A stretch of 64,000 nt of DNA, taken from positions 434,001-498,000 of the forward strand of contig NZ_JAPIVO010000002.1 in NCBI RefSeq assembly GCF_026239655.1. The letters are read 5' to 3'. Below the pieces are notes generated by a model. It worked only from the letters and a program-made list of their open reading frames with translations. It had not been told where the DNA came from and ran no database searches. Below are positions 44,311-53,545 of this stretch, piece by piece. The translations under genes were made by a program, and so were the position numbers. Every line of letters starts with the position of its first letter. Positions within the stretch are counted from its first letter, which is position 1. The DNA is from Pedobacter sp. MR2016-24. GTDB lineage: Bacteria; Bacteroidota; Bacteroidia; Sphingobacteriales; Sphingobacteriaceae.

Positions 44311-44601
44311 CTAATTTCTTTTTACCTGGAATTCCCAGTCTCCGTAAATCTCCTGAGCTTCTTCTGCCTCTCTTACAAAATAAGGGTCATTACCGTGATC
44401 TTTGACCTTATTGGTCACGATTGCGTCAATTGCACTACGCGTGAAAAGTCTGCCGGCAAACTTTTTAGTAGGATCCGATGGAAAGATTAAAGGACCTTCG
44501 TGGAACCGCATTGCAGGAGAAATTAAAGGAGCTTTTACATTAAGAGGTTGATGTTTAGGAATAGTTACTAATAAAAACGCAGATAGTGGATGCCTCAGCA
44601 C
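44311..44601 (-). CDS. hypothetical small protein (96 aa)
   Basis: A 96-aa protein without signal peptide or cysteines. The C-terminal half is charged and looks conserved in style: FAGRLFTRSAIDAIVTNKVKDHGNDPYFVREAEEAQ. I do not recognise a family. It is convergent with the DUF808 gene at 39 bp and has an A/T-rich 237-bp gap on its upstream side, which separates it from the divergent sigma-factor gene. Composition supports a real gene, but the start is not certain. Confidence 0.5.
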   Translation of the reverse strand: MLRHPLSAFLLVTIPKHQPLNVKAPLISPAMRFHEGPLIFPSDPTKKFAGRLFTRSAIDAIVTNKVKDHGNDPYFVREAEEAQEIYGDWEFQVKRN

Positions 44602-44838
44602 TTTTTTTATTTCAAAATCCGTCTAAGATTTTGAAAAACTATTGTTTAGGGGTTTAATGTATTTGTTTAATAGGATTTTAGGCGGCATTACTTCCTGAAA
44701 TTACAGAAAATGGAAATATACTAGTCGAATGAATTTATAATCTGTTTAAAGTGGCTAATTTTTGAAACATCTGCTTCGAATTCCTAACAATTTTTCATAT
44801 TTGGCGATGCGATCTAAGGTTTTGCAAATAAATAGATT

Positions 44839-45432
44839 ATGATTTCCGATGAACAAAAGGCTTGGGATGAATTCAGATATGGAAGTGAAACCGCTTTAAA
44901 ATTCATTTTCGACAGCTATTATACCCTTCTTTTCAATTATGGGCATAAGTTTACACCAGATGATCATGTCATAGAAGATGTGATTCAGGATCTGTTTGTA
45001 AAACTTTGGGTAGATCGTGACAAGATCAATGCAACAGCTGCTGTTAAAAACTATATCTATAAAGCTTTCAGACGCCGGTTAATTCGTAAGCTTGATTACG
45101 CACCATTGATTATGGCTTTCCCGGCTACGGAAGAAAAAATACATTTTGATATAGAACCTGGTCATGATCATCGTATGATCAGCGCGGAAAGAACAAAAAA
45201 AATACAGCATAATCTGGCTATAGCACTGGAAAAGATGACTTCCCGCCAAAGAGAAGTGATACATCTGCGTTACTTTGAAGAAATGGAATTCAATGACATC
45301 GCTGAAGTCATGCAATTATCGACCAAAGACACATATAAACTGCTCTACAGAGCAATTGATACCCTGAAAAAACATCTCCCAAGATTTGACTATCTGGTCA
45401 TTCTTTATCTGCTGGACCTCCAGAGAAAATAA
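44839..45432 (+). CDS. ECF-type RNA polymerase sigma factor
   Basis: A 197-aa sigma-70 family factor of the extracytoplasmic-function type. Region 2 spans about 20-85 (FDSYYTLLFNYGHKF; VIEDVIQDLFVKLWVDRDKI) and region 4 about 130-185 (MTSRQREVIHLRYFEEMEFNDIAEVM). It should be held inactive by the FecR-like anti-sigma factor encoded next and released by a signal from the STN-bearing SusC. In Bacteroidota this trio controls uptake operons for glycans or other ligands. Confidence 0.92.
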   Translation: MISDEQKAWDEFRYGSETALKFIFDSYYTLLFNYGHKFTPDDHVIEDVIQDLFVKLWVDRDKINATAAVKNYIYKAFRRRLIRKLDYAPLIMAFPATEEKIHFDIEPGHDHRMISAERTKKIQHNLAIALEKMTSRQREVIHLRYFEEMEFNDIAEVMQLSTKDTYKLLYRAIDTLKKHLPRFDYLVILYLLDLQRK

Positions 45433-45521
45433 TTCTTTTCACCTATTCCTGTTATCTCAAAAAAATCGAAAAAAGATTGGGGTAAAATGTGAACTGCGTG
45501 TGTATATAACATTAAGAAATC

Positions 45522-46571
45522 ATGAATAACATAGAACTAGCCGATTACAGTAGTTTTGATACACTGGATTTTTTCAGTGATGAAAACTTTATCAGATATG
45601 TACTACAGCCTCAGCCAGCGGATATCGCTTACTGGACAGAAGTACTTGTCCGCTATCCTGCGCAGAAAAATGCAATAGAAGAAGCGGAAGGCTGGATCAT
45701 GATGCTCAATACTCAGGCCGTATATACACCGCCTGCCCTTAATAGCGAACAAGCCTGGGATAAGATACAGACCAGGATGCAGCATCTTGATCGCAGAAAA
45801 CGAACGTATATTATTCCCCTGCAGCAATTTGCAAAATGGAGTGGCGCTGTTGCAGCACTTTTCCTGCTCTATTTGGGAATCAGCGAACTCATGCAGCAGG
45901 GGCAACAGGTCTTTCACTCTGCTTACGGACAGTTACGTACAGTGACTTTACCAGATGAATCAATTGCCACGCTTAACGGAAACAGCCGTATTTATTATGT
46001 CCGCAATTGGCGGTCTGATAAACCAAGAGAGTTATGGATGGAAGGTGAAGCTTCTTTTAAGGTGAAACATGTAGCTATCCTTAACCGAGTACAACAAGCA
46101 GATTCATTTCGTGTCCATGTGAACGGGATTGACCTCACCGTTCTTGGTACACAATTCAATGTGAAGAACAGACGAGGGAAAACTGAAATTTCACTGGTGC
46201 AGGGAAGTCTGCGGATCGATAAAAGTGGTATCAACGCTTTCTCCCGGATGATGAGACCAGGAGATGTTTTTGTCTATGACGGTAATGTGCTGCATAAAGG
46301 ACTTCAGCAGAGAACAGCCAGGGCCAGCCAGTCGTGGACCAGAAAAGAACTTGATCTTGACGGTTACACCCTGGGTGATATTGCGCAGATACTGGAAGAT
46401 ACTTACGGGTATAAGGTAACCTTAAATGCCGCTGATTTGTCGGCCAGAAAATTATCCGGTACAATCCCGCTGGGCAGTGCCGATGACATTCTGTTTGTGA
46501 TTGAAAAGGTGTTCAATGTGAGCATCATCAAAAATAAAAATCAACTCCTAATCAACCATAAAACCAACTAA
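45522..46571 (+). CDS. FecR-family anti-sigma factor
   Basis: A 349-aa single-pass membrane protein. A short cytoplasmic part is followed by a membrane helix near 105-125 (WSGAVAALFLLYLGISEL), the FecR domain (RTVTLPDESIATLNGNSRIYY; ELWMEGEASFKVK; LTVLGTQFNVKNR) and a C-terminal DUF4974 domain (LDGYTLGDIAQILEDTYGYKV). Its cytoplasmic end binds the ECF sigma factor, and its periplasmic end contacts the receptor's STN domain. The susC gene begins at the next base after the stop codon. Confidence 0.93.
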   Translation: MNNIELADYSSFDTLDFFSDENFIRYVLQPQPADIAYWTEVLVRYPAQKNAIEEAEGWIMMLNTQAVYTPPALNSEQAWDKIQTRMQHLDRRKRTYIIPLQQFAKWSGAVAALFLLYLGISELMQQGQQVFHSAYGQLRTVTLPDESIATLNGNSRIYYVRNWRSDKPRELWMEGEASFKVKHVAILNRVQQADSFRVHVNGIDLTVLGTQFNVKNRRGKTEISLVQGSLRIDKSGINAFSRMMRPGDVFVYDGNVLHKGLQQRTARASQSWTRKELDLDGYTLGDIAQILEDTYGYKVTLNAADLSARKLSGTIPLGSADDILFVIEKVFNVSIIKNKNQLLINHKTN

Positions 46572-49500
46572 ATGAAGAAAAAACTACTTTTATTATTTAC
46601 GCTGTTGTATTGTATCGGCTTTAGCCATCATGCGATAGCACAACAAAAAATCAGTCTCCAGCAAGCGCTGACGGAGATTCGTAAAGTGTACGGCACCAAG
46701 TTTTCCTATCAGACGGAACTTGTTGACGGTATACAGGTAACGTTAAAAACACCACTGAGTAAAACTGAACCCGTAGAGAGTGTATTAAAGAAAATACTCT
46801 ATCCCAATGGATTTTTATTCCTGTACGTTCAGGAAAACTATTTCACGCTTGTCCGCGACAACAGGGTTAAAGAAGGCAATAGTAGTGAAGATACCAGGAA
46901 TATACCTGAACCTAATTACCGGACTATTACCGGGATCATTACTGATGATAAACGAAAACCTGTTGCCGGGGCAACGGTGATGCCGGAAGGGGCCGGACAA
47001 CGTCAGGCTGTGTTTACGAGTAGCGACGGCCGTTTTACGCTTCGTTTGCTGCAAAAAGCAGATGCGCTGGTGGTCAGTTATGTAGGTATGGTTCCCAGAA
47101 AAATTCCTTTGGGCAGTAACAATGTAGTAAATGTAAGCCTCGATCAGGAGCAGAATATGCTGGAGGAAGTAGCTGTACTTTCCAATGGTTATACCAAATT
47201 ACCGAAAGATCGTCTGACTGGTGCCGCTTCCCTGATCACTGCTGAAGATATTAAGGAAGTGCCGGCGATCAATATCCTCGAAAAGCTGGAGGGGATAACT
47301 CCTGGTATGCAAGTGGATTTACGGAAAAATACCATTAGAATTCGTGGTGTAAACAGCTTCGGCGCTAACACACCGCAATCGCCGTTGATCGTAATCGATG
47401 GTTTTCCGGTCATGGAGACAGATGATAAGCGTGCTAATCTATCCGATATGACTTTCAGTAGCAGCGGCAGCTCAGTTTTGAACAGATACAATCCCGAAGA
47501 TATAGAAAGCATTACCGTATTGAAAGATGGGGCTGCCACTTCTATCTGGGGGGCTAAAGCGGCAAATGGAGTGATCGTCATCGAAACCAAAAAAGGACGA
47601 AATGGTCCGCCGACAATAAACGTGGGTGCCAATTTAAGTGTTTCAGCGCCAGCAGATCTTAATCAGCTGAAAACAATGAACAGTGCACAATATATAGACC
47701 TGGAGCGTGAACTTAAAGCTTTAGGTTTTGTGACGGACAATGCGACAAAGCCGAGCTGGTCTCCGTTTAATAGTAATGCTCCTTTTGGCGAAGCACTGGA
47801 ATGGATGTTTAGGGTTGACCGTGGTACTGCTACGGCTGAACAGCGTGATGCGGCATTAGCCAGGTTATCTGCTATAGATAATAAAAGTCAGATTCGCGAT
47901 TTGCTTATGCAGCAGGCGGTTTCACAGCAGTATAACCTTTCCATATCGGGCGGGTCTAATAAAAGTACATATTACCTGTCTACCAATTATACAAAAGACA
48001 TTCCCGTTTTTAAAAAGAATCTGGGTGAAAGCTTTTTCATTAATACCAGCATTACCAATAAATTGTTTAATGACCGGATTAACCTCTCTCTGGGAATGAA
48101 TTATAATTATTCTTCGAGTGTGAATAACCAGGCAGGCGTAAATGCTATCGGCGGGAATAATATGGGGTTAAGGCCATATGAATTGTTGCAGGATGAGAAC
48201 GGGAATAACATTTCCCGCTCCATTCGTTTCCGGGATGAAGTGGCAGCAGATTTTGCAAGTAAAGGATACCTGCCATGGACTTATTCAGCACTGGATGATT
48301 TAAATGCCACGGATAATGTTTCGCGATCCAACCGCCTTCGCTTTAATATGAACATTGATACGAAGATTGTAGATGGTATTACTTTTGCCATTTCAGGTGC
48401 CCTGCAGCGCAATCTGGAAGATACAGAAAACGTAAGTGATCCAAACAGTTATTATGTAAGGAATCTTGTCAACTATGGTACAACTGTGTCAGGCACTACA
48501 GGAAAACTGATTTACGGTGTGCCTAATGGTGGAGTACTGGGATTGAGTAATTACGATGGCTGGGAATATAATATCAGGGGACAGGTAAACGTCAATAAAA
48601 ATATAGGCCGGTTTGCTAACCTGACTTTTCTGGCCGGTACCGAGATGCGCCAGACCAAATATCATTCTTCTACACAGACCCGTTACGGATTTAATGCTGA
48701 TACCTATTCAAATCTGACTGTTAATCCTACTGTCAACTATGCTACGGTAGATGGTTACTCTTCTAGTTTGGGTAATAGTGATGTGTTGAGGAAGAATATT
48801 AACCGGGCGCTGTCTTATTATTCTAATGCTGCATTGTCTTTTGCAGGTAGTAAGTATGTGCTTTCGGGAAGTGTGCGATTTGACGATTTTACCCTGACAG
48901 GCGCAGCACGTAACCAGCGGGCTAAACCACTGTGGTCTACAGGTTTTAAATGGAATACACTTTCCGAGAAATTCATGCAAAATGTGAACTGGCTCAGCGG
49001 ACTTGCGTTCAGGGTTACTTATGGTGTGGGTGGAACACTTCCGCAATCCAGTGGCAATGTAGTTGTGCTCAATACCAGTACAGATAACCTGACCAACGAG
49101 CAGACGGCTTATATCTCAAGTCCGGCAAATAACCAGATTTCCTGGGAGAAGGTGAAAACGTTTAATCTTGGAACAGACATTTCAGTTTTCAGAAACCGGT
49201 TGTCTTTCAATTTTGATGTATACAATAAAAAAACGGCAGACATATTATATAGCCTGCCTTATAATCCGACTTATGGCTGGACGTATCTTCAGTTTAATAG
49301 TGCGAGTATGAAAAGTCATGGTATTGACCTTGGTGTGAAGGCAGAGCTAATTAAACAGCGTGATTATTCGTGGACTACCTTATTCAATTTCTCTTACAAC
49401 ACCAATGAAGTAACTGATGACAGGTTCAAAAAGGTGACCACTTTTAATCTTGTGAGTTCTTCAACACCTACTGTTGGTTTGCCGACAGACTATATGTACG

Positions 49501-50135
49501 CCTATCGTTGGGCAGGATTAGATGCAAAGGGGCAGTCACAGATCTATAATAAAGCCGGAGAGATCGTTAGTGCTGCCACAGGTAATAATATGATTACGGC
49601 AGATGATCTGGTTTATCAGGGCAGAACCACAGCACCGTATTTTGGGGCTTTTAATAACGATTTCAGGTACAGGAATTTCAATTTGGGTGTGCGTATCTCT
49701 TATTCAATGGGAAATGTACTGCGCCGTCCGTCAGTGCAGAATTATCCGACTTACACACCTTATAGTGGTACAATCGGATCCCAATCCGATCTTGCAAATC
49801 GCTGGAGACAACCAGGTGATGAAGCTATCACAAACGTTCCGGGCCTGCAGTATATCACAGACAACAGTTTGAACAGGTATATCAACTCCGACCTCCTTAC
49901 CATCAGTGGCAGCTATATTAGGTTACAGCAAATTTCCCTGGGTTATAACGCACCTGCTGACATCCTAAAAGGTACACCTTTCAAATCAGCGAATGTTAGT
50001 GGAAGTGTCAGAAATCTGGGATTGATCTGGCGTAAGAATAAAGATGGTGTAGATCCAAGTTATGTATTTACAAACAACTACAATAACCTGCCGCCTGCAA
50101 AAGCATTCTTTCTTAGTATTAATGCCTCATTTTAA
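46572..50135 (+). CDS. SusC-like TonB-dependent transducer with STN domain
   Basis: A 1187-aa SusC/RagA receptor with signal peptide ending HAIAQ. An N-terminal secretin/TonB short (STN) domain lies at about 25-95 (ISLQQALTEIRKVYGTKFSY; ILYPNGFLFLYVQENYFTLV). A carboxypeptidase-regulatory-like domain (about 118-200), the plug (VLSNGYTKLPKDRLTGAAS; WGAKAANGVIVIETKKG) and the barrel ending SINASF follow. The STN domain marks it as a signal-transducing receptor for the FecR/ECF pair before it. Ligand unknown; the operon has no glycoside hydrolase. Confidence 0.93.
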   Translation: MKKKLLLLFTLLYCIGFSHHAIAQQKISLQQALTEIRKVYGTKFSYQTELVDGIQVTLKTPLSKTEPVESVLKKILYPNGFLFLYVQENYFTLVRDNRVKEGNSSEDTRNIPEPNYRTITGIITDDKRKPVAGATVMPEGAGQRQAVFTSSDGRFTLRLLQKADALVVSYVGMVPRKIPLGSNNVVNVSLDQEQNMLEEVAVLSNGYTKLPKDRLTGAASLITAEDIKEVPAINILEKLEGITPGMQVDLRKNTIRIRGVNSFGANTPQSPLIVIDGFPVMETDDKRANLSDMTFSSSGSSVLNRYNPEDIESITVLKDGAATSIWGAKAANGVIVIETKKGRNGPPTINVGANLSVSAPADLNQLKTMNSAQYIDLERELKALGFVTDNATKPSWSPFNSNAPFGEALEWMFRVDRGTATAEQRDAALARLSAIDNKSQIRDLLMQQAVSQQYNLSISGGSNKSTYYLSTNYTKDIPVFKKNLGESFFINTSITNKLFNDRINLSLGMNYNYSSSVNNQAGVNAIGGNNMGLRPYELLQDENGNNISRSIRFRDEVAADFASKGYLPWTYSALDDLNATDNVSRSNRLRFNMNIDTKIVDGITFAISGALQRNLEDTENVSDPNSYYVRNLVNYGTTVSGTTGKLIYGVPNGGVLGLSNYDGWEYNIRGQVNVNKNIGRFANLTFLAGTEMRQTKYHSSTQTRYGFNADTYSNLTVNPTVNYATVDGYSSSLGNSDVLRKNINRALSYYSNAALSFAGSKYVLSGSVRFDDFTLTGAARNQRAKPLWSTGFKWNTLSEKFMQNVNWLSGLAFRVTYGVGGTLPQSSGNVVVLNTSTDNLTNEQTAYISSPANNQISWEKVKTFNLGTDISVFRNRLSFNFDVYNKKTADILYSLPYNPTYGWTYLQFNSASMKSHGIDLGVKAELIKQRDYSWTTLFNFSYNTNEVTDDRFKKVTTFNLVSSSTPTVGLPTDYMYAYRWAGLDAKGQSQIYNKAGEIVSAATGNNMITADDLVYQGRTTAPYFGAFNNDFRYRNFNLGVRISYSMGNVLRRPSVQNYPTYTPYSGTIGSQSDLANRWRQPGDEAITNVPGLQYITDNSLNRYINSDLLTISGSYIRLQQISLGYNAPADILKGTPFKSANVSGSVRNLGLIWRKNKDGVDPSYVFTNNYNNLPPAKAFFLSINASF

Positions 50136-50203
50136 GCAGAAGGAATTTAGAATTAGCAACAATGGTATCTGCTGATACGATACCATATTAAAAAGATGTT
50201 CAA

Positions 50204-51556
50204 ATGAAACAAATAAAATATACTACCTGGGCTTGTGTACTGTTAATTATAATGGGCACATCCTGCAGAAAATATGTAGAGGTAGACCAGTTCAGTTCAA
50301 GGACCCTGCGGTATACCTCCGACTATCAGTTGCTCATGAATAATCGCTCCACTTTTGAAAGCAGTTATATCTTGCCTATGATCACCAATGATGATATGGC
50401 CACAGTAACGGTTGGCCATCAGAATTCTCTGGGATCTGAACAAAAGGCCGCTTATGTATGGGCAGCGGAATACTATTCCGGAACGCAATCTGATGTAGGA
50501 TGGAATAATCTTTATAACCAGATATATGTTTGTAATGAGGTTCTTTATGGAGTGATGGGAAGTGAAAGTGGTACAACAGCGGCTAAACTTTCCGTATACG
50601 CAGAGGCTCTTGTACAACGCGCTTACGCATACCTATCTTTAGTCAACCAGTACGGCGAGATATATAACCCTGCAACTGCTGCTACACAGATAGGTATACC
50701 AATGCCTACCACACCGGATTTGTACCAGCCAATGAACAGAAGTAATCTGCAAGTAGTGTACAGCCAGATCATTAAAGATGTAGAAGAAGCCATTCCCAAT
50801 CTGCCAAATGTTGGTGCCAATAATGGGCACGTCGCTAAAGTATCTGCCTATGCTTTACTCTCACGCTGCTACCTGTATATGCGTAATTTTCAAAAGGCCG
50901 GGGAATATGCAGATCAGGCATTGCTGATCCAGAGTTCACTGAACAACCTGGCAGATTACGTAGGTAAAACGTCCACATTTCCTACAAAACTTAAAGATCC
51001 TGAAGTGTTGTTGTCAAAAACTTCAGCGGGGCAGTTCCGTTCAGAAATTAATCCGGAGCTGATTGCACTTTTTGGTACAGGAGATTTGAGACTTACATTA
51101 TTTACTTCACTGAACTATTCGGGAATTCCGGGCAGAGCTTATATCCGGGGAAACTTCACTTTTGAAGGTATCTATACCGGCTTGAATGTACCGGAGGTAT
51201 TACTCAACAGAGCGGAAGTTTATGCCCGTGCTGGGGATGTAACCAACACTTTATCATTACTGAACAAATTAAGAAAAGCCCGTTACACTGCTGCTGCTTA
51301 TCAGGATCTGGTTATTACTGATCCGGCTGCTCTTTTACCAGCAGTAATTAATGAAAGAAGAAGAGAGTTTATGGGAACTGGTTTACGCTGGTTTGATCAG
51401 CGCAGACTGAATCTGGATGCTGGCCTGGCAAAGGTGCAGACCAGAACCTTCGCTGGTCAGGATTATACGCTGCCAATTGGTAGTAACCGCTATATCTTTC
51501 CTGTAAATCAAACCATATTAGACCTCAATCCAGAAATACAACAAAGCCCAAGATAA
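50204..51556 (+). CDS. SusD/RagB-like lipoprotein, short form
   Basis: A 450-aa SusD-like lipoprotein (lipobox Cys21, IIMGTSC). Family features: ALVQRAYAYLSLVNQYGEIY in the N-terminal part; NVPEVLLNRAEVYARAGD, INERRREFMGTGLRWFDQRRLN and RYIFPVNQTIL at the end. It is about 100 residues shorter than the other two in this window, which usually goes with smaller, non-polysaccharide ligands. Its stop codon overlaps the start of the next gene by one base, so it is translationally linked to the thioredoxin-fold protein. Confidence 0.9.
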   Translation: MKQIKYTTWACVLLIIMGTSCRKYVEVDQFSSRTLRYTSDYQLLMNNRSTFESSYILPMITNDDMATVTVGHQNSLGSEQKAAYVWAAEYYSGTQSDVGWNNLYNQIYVCNEVLYGVMGSESGTTAAKLSVYAEALVQRAYAYLSLVNQYGEIYNPATAATQIGIPMPTTPDLYQPMNRSNLQVVYSQIIKDVEEAIPNLPNVGANNGHVAKVSAYALLSRCYLYMRNFQKAGEYADQALLIQSSLNNLADYVGKTSTFPTKLKDPEVLLSKTSAGQFRSEINPELIALFGTGDLRLTLFTSLNYSGIPGRAYIRGNFTFEGIYTGLNVPEVLLNRAEVYARAGDVTNTLSLLNKLRKARYTAAAYQDLVITDPAALLPAVINERRREFMGTGLRWFDQRRLNLDAGLAKVQTRTFAGQDYTLPIGSNRYIFPVNQTILDLNPEIQQSPR

Positions 51557-53541
51557 TGAGGAAACAGTTTTTTACCGCCTTGTTCATCCTGCTGTCCGCC
51601 TTAAGTTACGGACAACAGCAATCGAGGCTCAAATTAAGTCCGGCACTACCCGTTGCAGGCAGAGAAATTACGCTAAACTATCAGGCTGCTGGCAGCGATC
51701 TGGAATTTAGTGATGCTGTGAAAGCGGCATTGCTGATCTACAGAGATTTTGAGTGGCAGATCGATTCAATTACACTTCAGCAGGTTAAAGGTAGCTGGAG
51801 TGGAAAATATACATTACCAGGCGGTTCGGCTTTTATGGCAGTTAAGTTATTCCAGGGAAATCTGGGGCAGCCAGAAGCACAGGACAATCAGGAAGGTCAG
51901 GGTTTTTATGCACAGGTGGTATCGGCCAAAGGTAAAAAGGTTCCCGGATCTGCACTGGCAGAAGCTGCGATACTTACGCCGGAATATGGAGGTAACAGGC
52001 TGAGATTATTTACTCAGCCTGCAAATAATGCTATAAAAGTAGTTGAACTGCTTAAAAAAGAACAGCAGATTCAGGGGTCTAACTTGCGCAATTATCTGGC
52101 GATTTATCTTGATCTTGAAAAAAGGAATCTTCCGGACGCAGAATTTAAAGTGCTGGCCAGCAGTATCCTGAACAAGGTTTTGCAAAATAAAGACCTGACA
52201 GAGGACGAGTTTGCCGCTATCAACCGCGCTTATGAAGTATACCTGCAGGATAAAGACAATGCAGCTAAAGTAGCTGCCCGTTTAAAAGCAACTTATCCCA
52301 ATGGCGGTCAGGCCAGATTCATGGCTTTTCAACAGGCTAGCGCGGTACAAAATCCTGCCGCGCATCAAAAGGCTGCGCTACAGTTTCTGAAAGATTTTCC
52401 TATCAGCGAATGGCGTAAAAAACCAGATGGCAGGGGATTTATGTATTACGCTATTTATCGCGGAATAGGTGCTTATTATTTTGATGCAAAAGATTACGAA
52501 AATTTTGGAGCAATGTTTTCCGATCTGGATTTCAAAACGGCGAATGAAGTCTATCGCTGGAATGTGATGAAAGCAGCGATGATGAAATTAGCAGCGCCTG
52601 AAATTCTTTTTAAACTGAGTCAGAAGATCATTCCTCAATTACTGGAACGTCAGCAGGATGGCTCTTATCATGAGGATTTCAACATTAAAGATGAAGCACA
52701 GAAGAATGCGGATGAACAAATGGACAACAGATTGTTCACACACATCTTCCTGGCTGATGTAGTTGGTGCTGACCAGGAGGGGAAAGATTACTTTCCGAAA
52801 TTATCAGCCAAAGGTTTGTATGGCAATGCTGAATTGAATGAAATCCATCTCCACATCCTTGAAAAGCTCAATGATGAGAAGAACATTGTACCCTTACTGG
52901 AAATGAGTGTAAAAAGCAATGCCGTAACACCGGTTATGTTTGCAAAACTTAAAGCCGAATACAGCAAAGGAAATAACAGCAGTGAAAAGGGCTATGACAA
53001 ATACCTGGCCTCACTAAAATCGCCGGAAGAAATGGCAACGCTGTTAAAACATGTACAAGAGAATATGGTGAACCATCCGCTGATTCCATTCACACTGGAA
53101 GATGCTGATGGCAACATGGTTAGTTCTTCCAGCTGGAAAGACAAGATTGTTGTAATCGATTTCTGGGCAACATGGTGCAGACCCTGCATTATGGCCTTTC
53201 CGGGTATGCAATTGCTGGTAGACAAATATGCAAAAGACCCTTCAGTAGGTATCTATATGATCGGGACTATGCAAAATGGCGACTACAAAACAAAATCTGT
53301 GAATTATGTACGTGAATCTGGTTTCCGTTTCAACCTGCTGCATGATGCAGTCAGTGAAAACGGGGAGCAGAACAAGGTGTTCAGAAGTCTGGTGCCACTG
53401 TTTAATTCTTCAGGTATTCCACGCAAAATTATTGTAAAAAATGGCGTAGTAAGGTATAGCTCAGAAGGATATTCCGGCAGTCCCAGTTTATTGATGGATG
53501 AGTTGTCAATGGCAATAGAATTATTAAGAGCAGAAAAATAA
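51556..53541 (+). CDS. large periplasmic thioredoxin-fold (TlpA-like) protein
   Basis: A 661-aa exported protein (signal peptide ending LSYGQ, no lipobox). The last 140 residues are a TlpA/ResA-type thioredoxin domain with the active site WCRPC (540-544) inside VVIDFWATWCRPCIMAFPG, and a cis-Pro-type segment near SSGIPRKIIVKNG. The first 500 residues contain a beta-rich start and helical, TPR-like stretches with no motif I can name. The coupling to susD suggests that it works on the imported ligand, perhaps by reducing or exchanging disulfides in the periplasm. That role is inferred. Confidence 0.82.
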   Translation: MRKQFFTALFILLSALSYGQQQSRLKLSPALPVAGREITLNYQAAGSDLEFSDAVKAALLIYRDFEWQIDSITLQQVKGSWSGKYTLPGGSAFMAVKLFQGNLGQPEAQDNQEGQGFYAQVVSAKGKKVPGSALAEAAILTPEYGGNRLRLFTQPANNAIKVVELLKKEQQIQGSNLRNYLAIYLDLEKRNLPDAEFKVLASSILNKVLQNKDLTEDEFAAINRAYEVYLQDKDNAAKVAARLKATYPNGGQARFMAFQQASAVQNPAAHQKAALQFLKDFPISEWRKKPDGRGFMYYAIYRGIGAYYFDAKDYENFGAMFSDLDFKTANEVYRWNVMKAAMMKLAAPEILFKLSQKIIPQLLERQQDGSYHEDFNIKDEAQKNADEQMDNRLFTHIFLADVVGADQEGKDYFPKLSAKGLYGNAELNEIHLHILEKLNDEKNIVPLLEMSVKSNAVTPVMFAKLKAEYSKGNNSSEKGYDKYLASLKSPEEMATLLKHVQENMVNHPLIPFTLEDADGNMVSSSSWKDKIVVIDFWATWCRPCIMAFPGMQLLVDKYAKDPSVGIYMIGTMQNGDYKTKSVNYVRESGFRFNLLHDAVSENGEQNKVFRSLVPLFNSSGIPRKIIVKNGVVRYSSEGYSGSPSLLMDELSMAIELLRAEK

Positions 53542-53545
53542 ACAT

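Noticed and set aside
47189..47632. 147-codon open frame on the minus strand
   Set aside because: Antisense to the plug region of the third SusC receptor; composition is a mirror of it.
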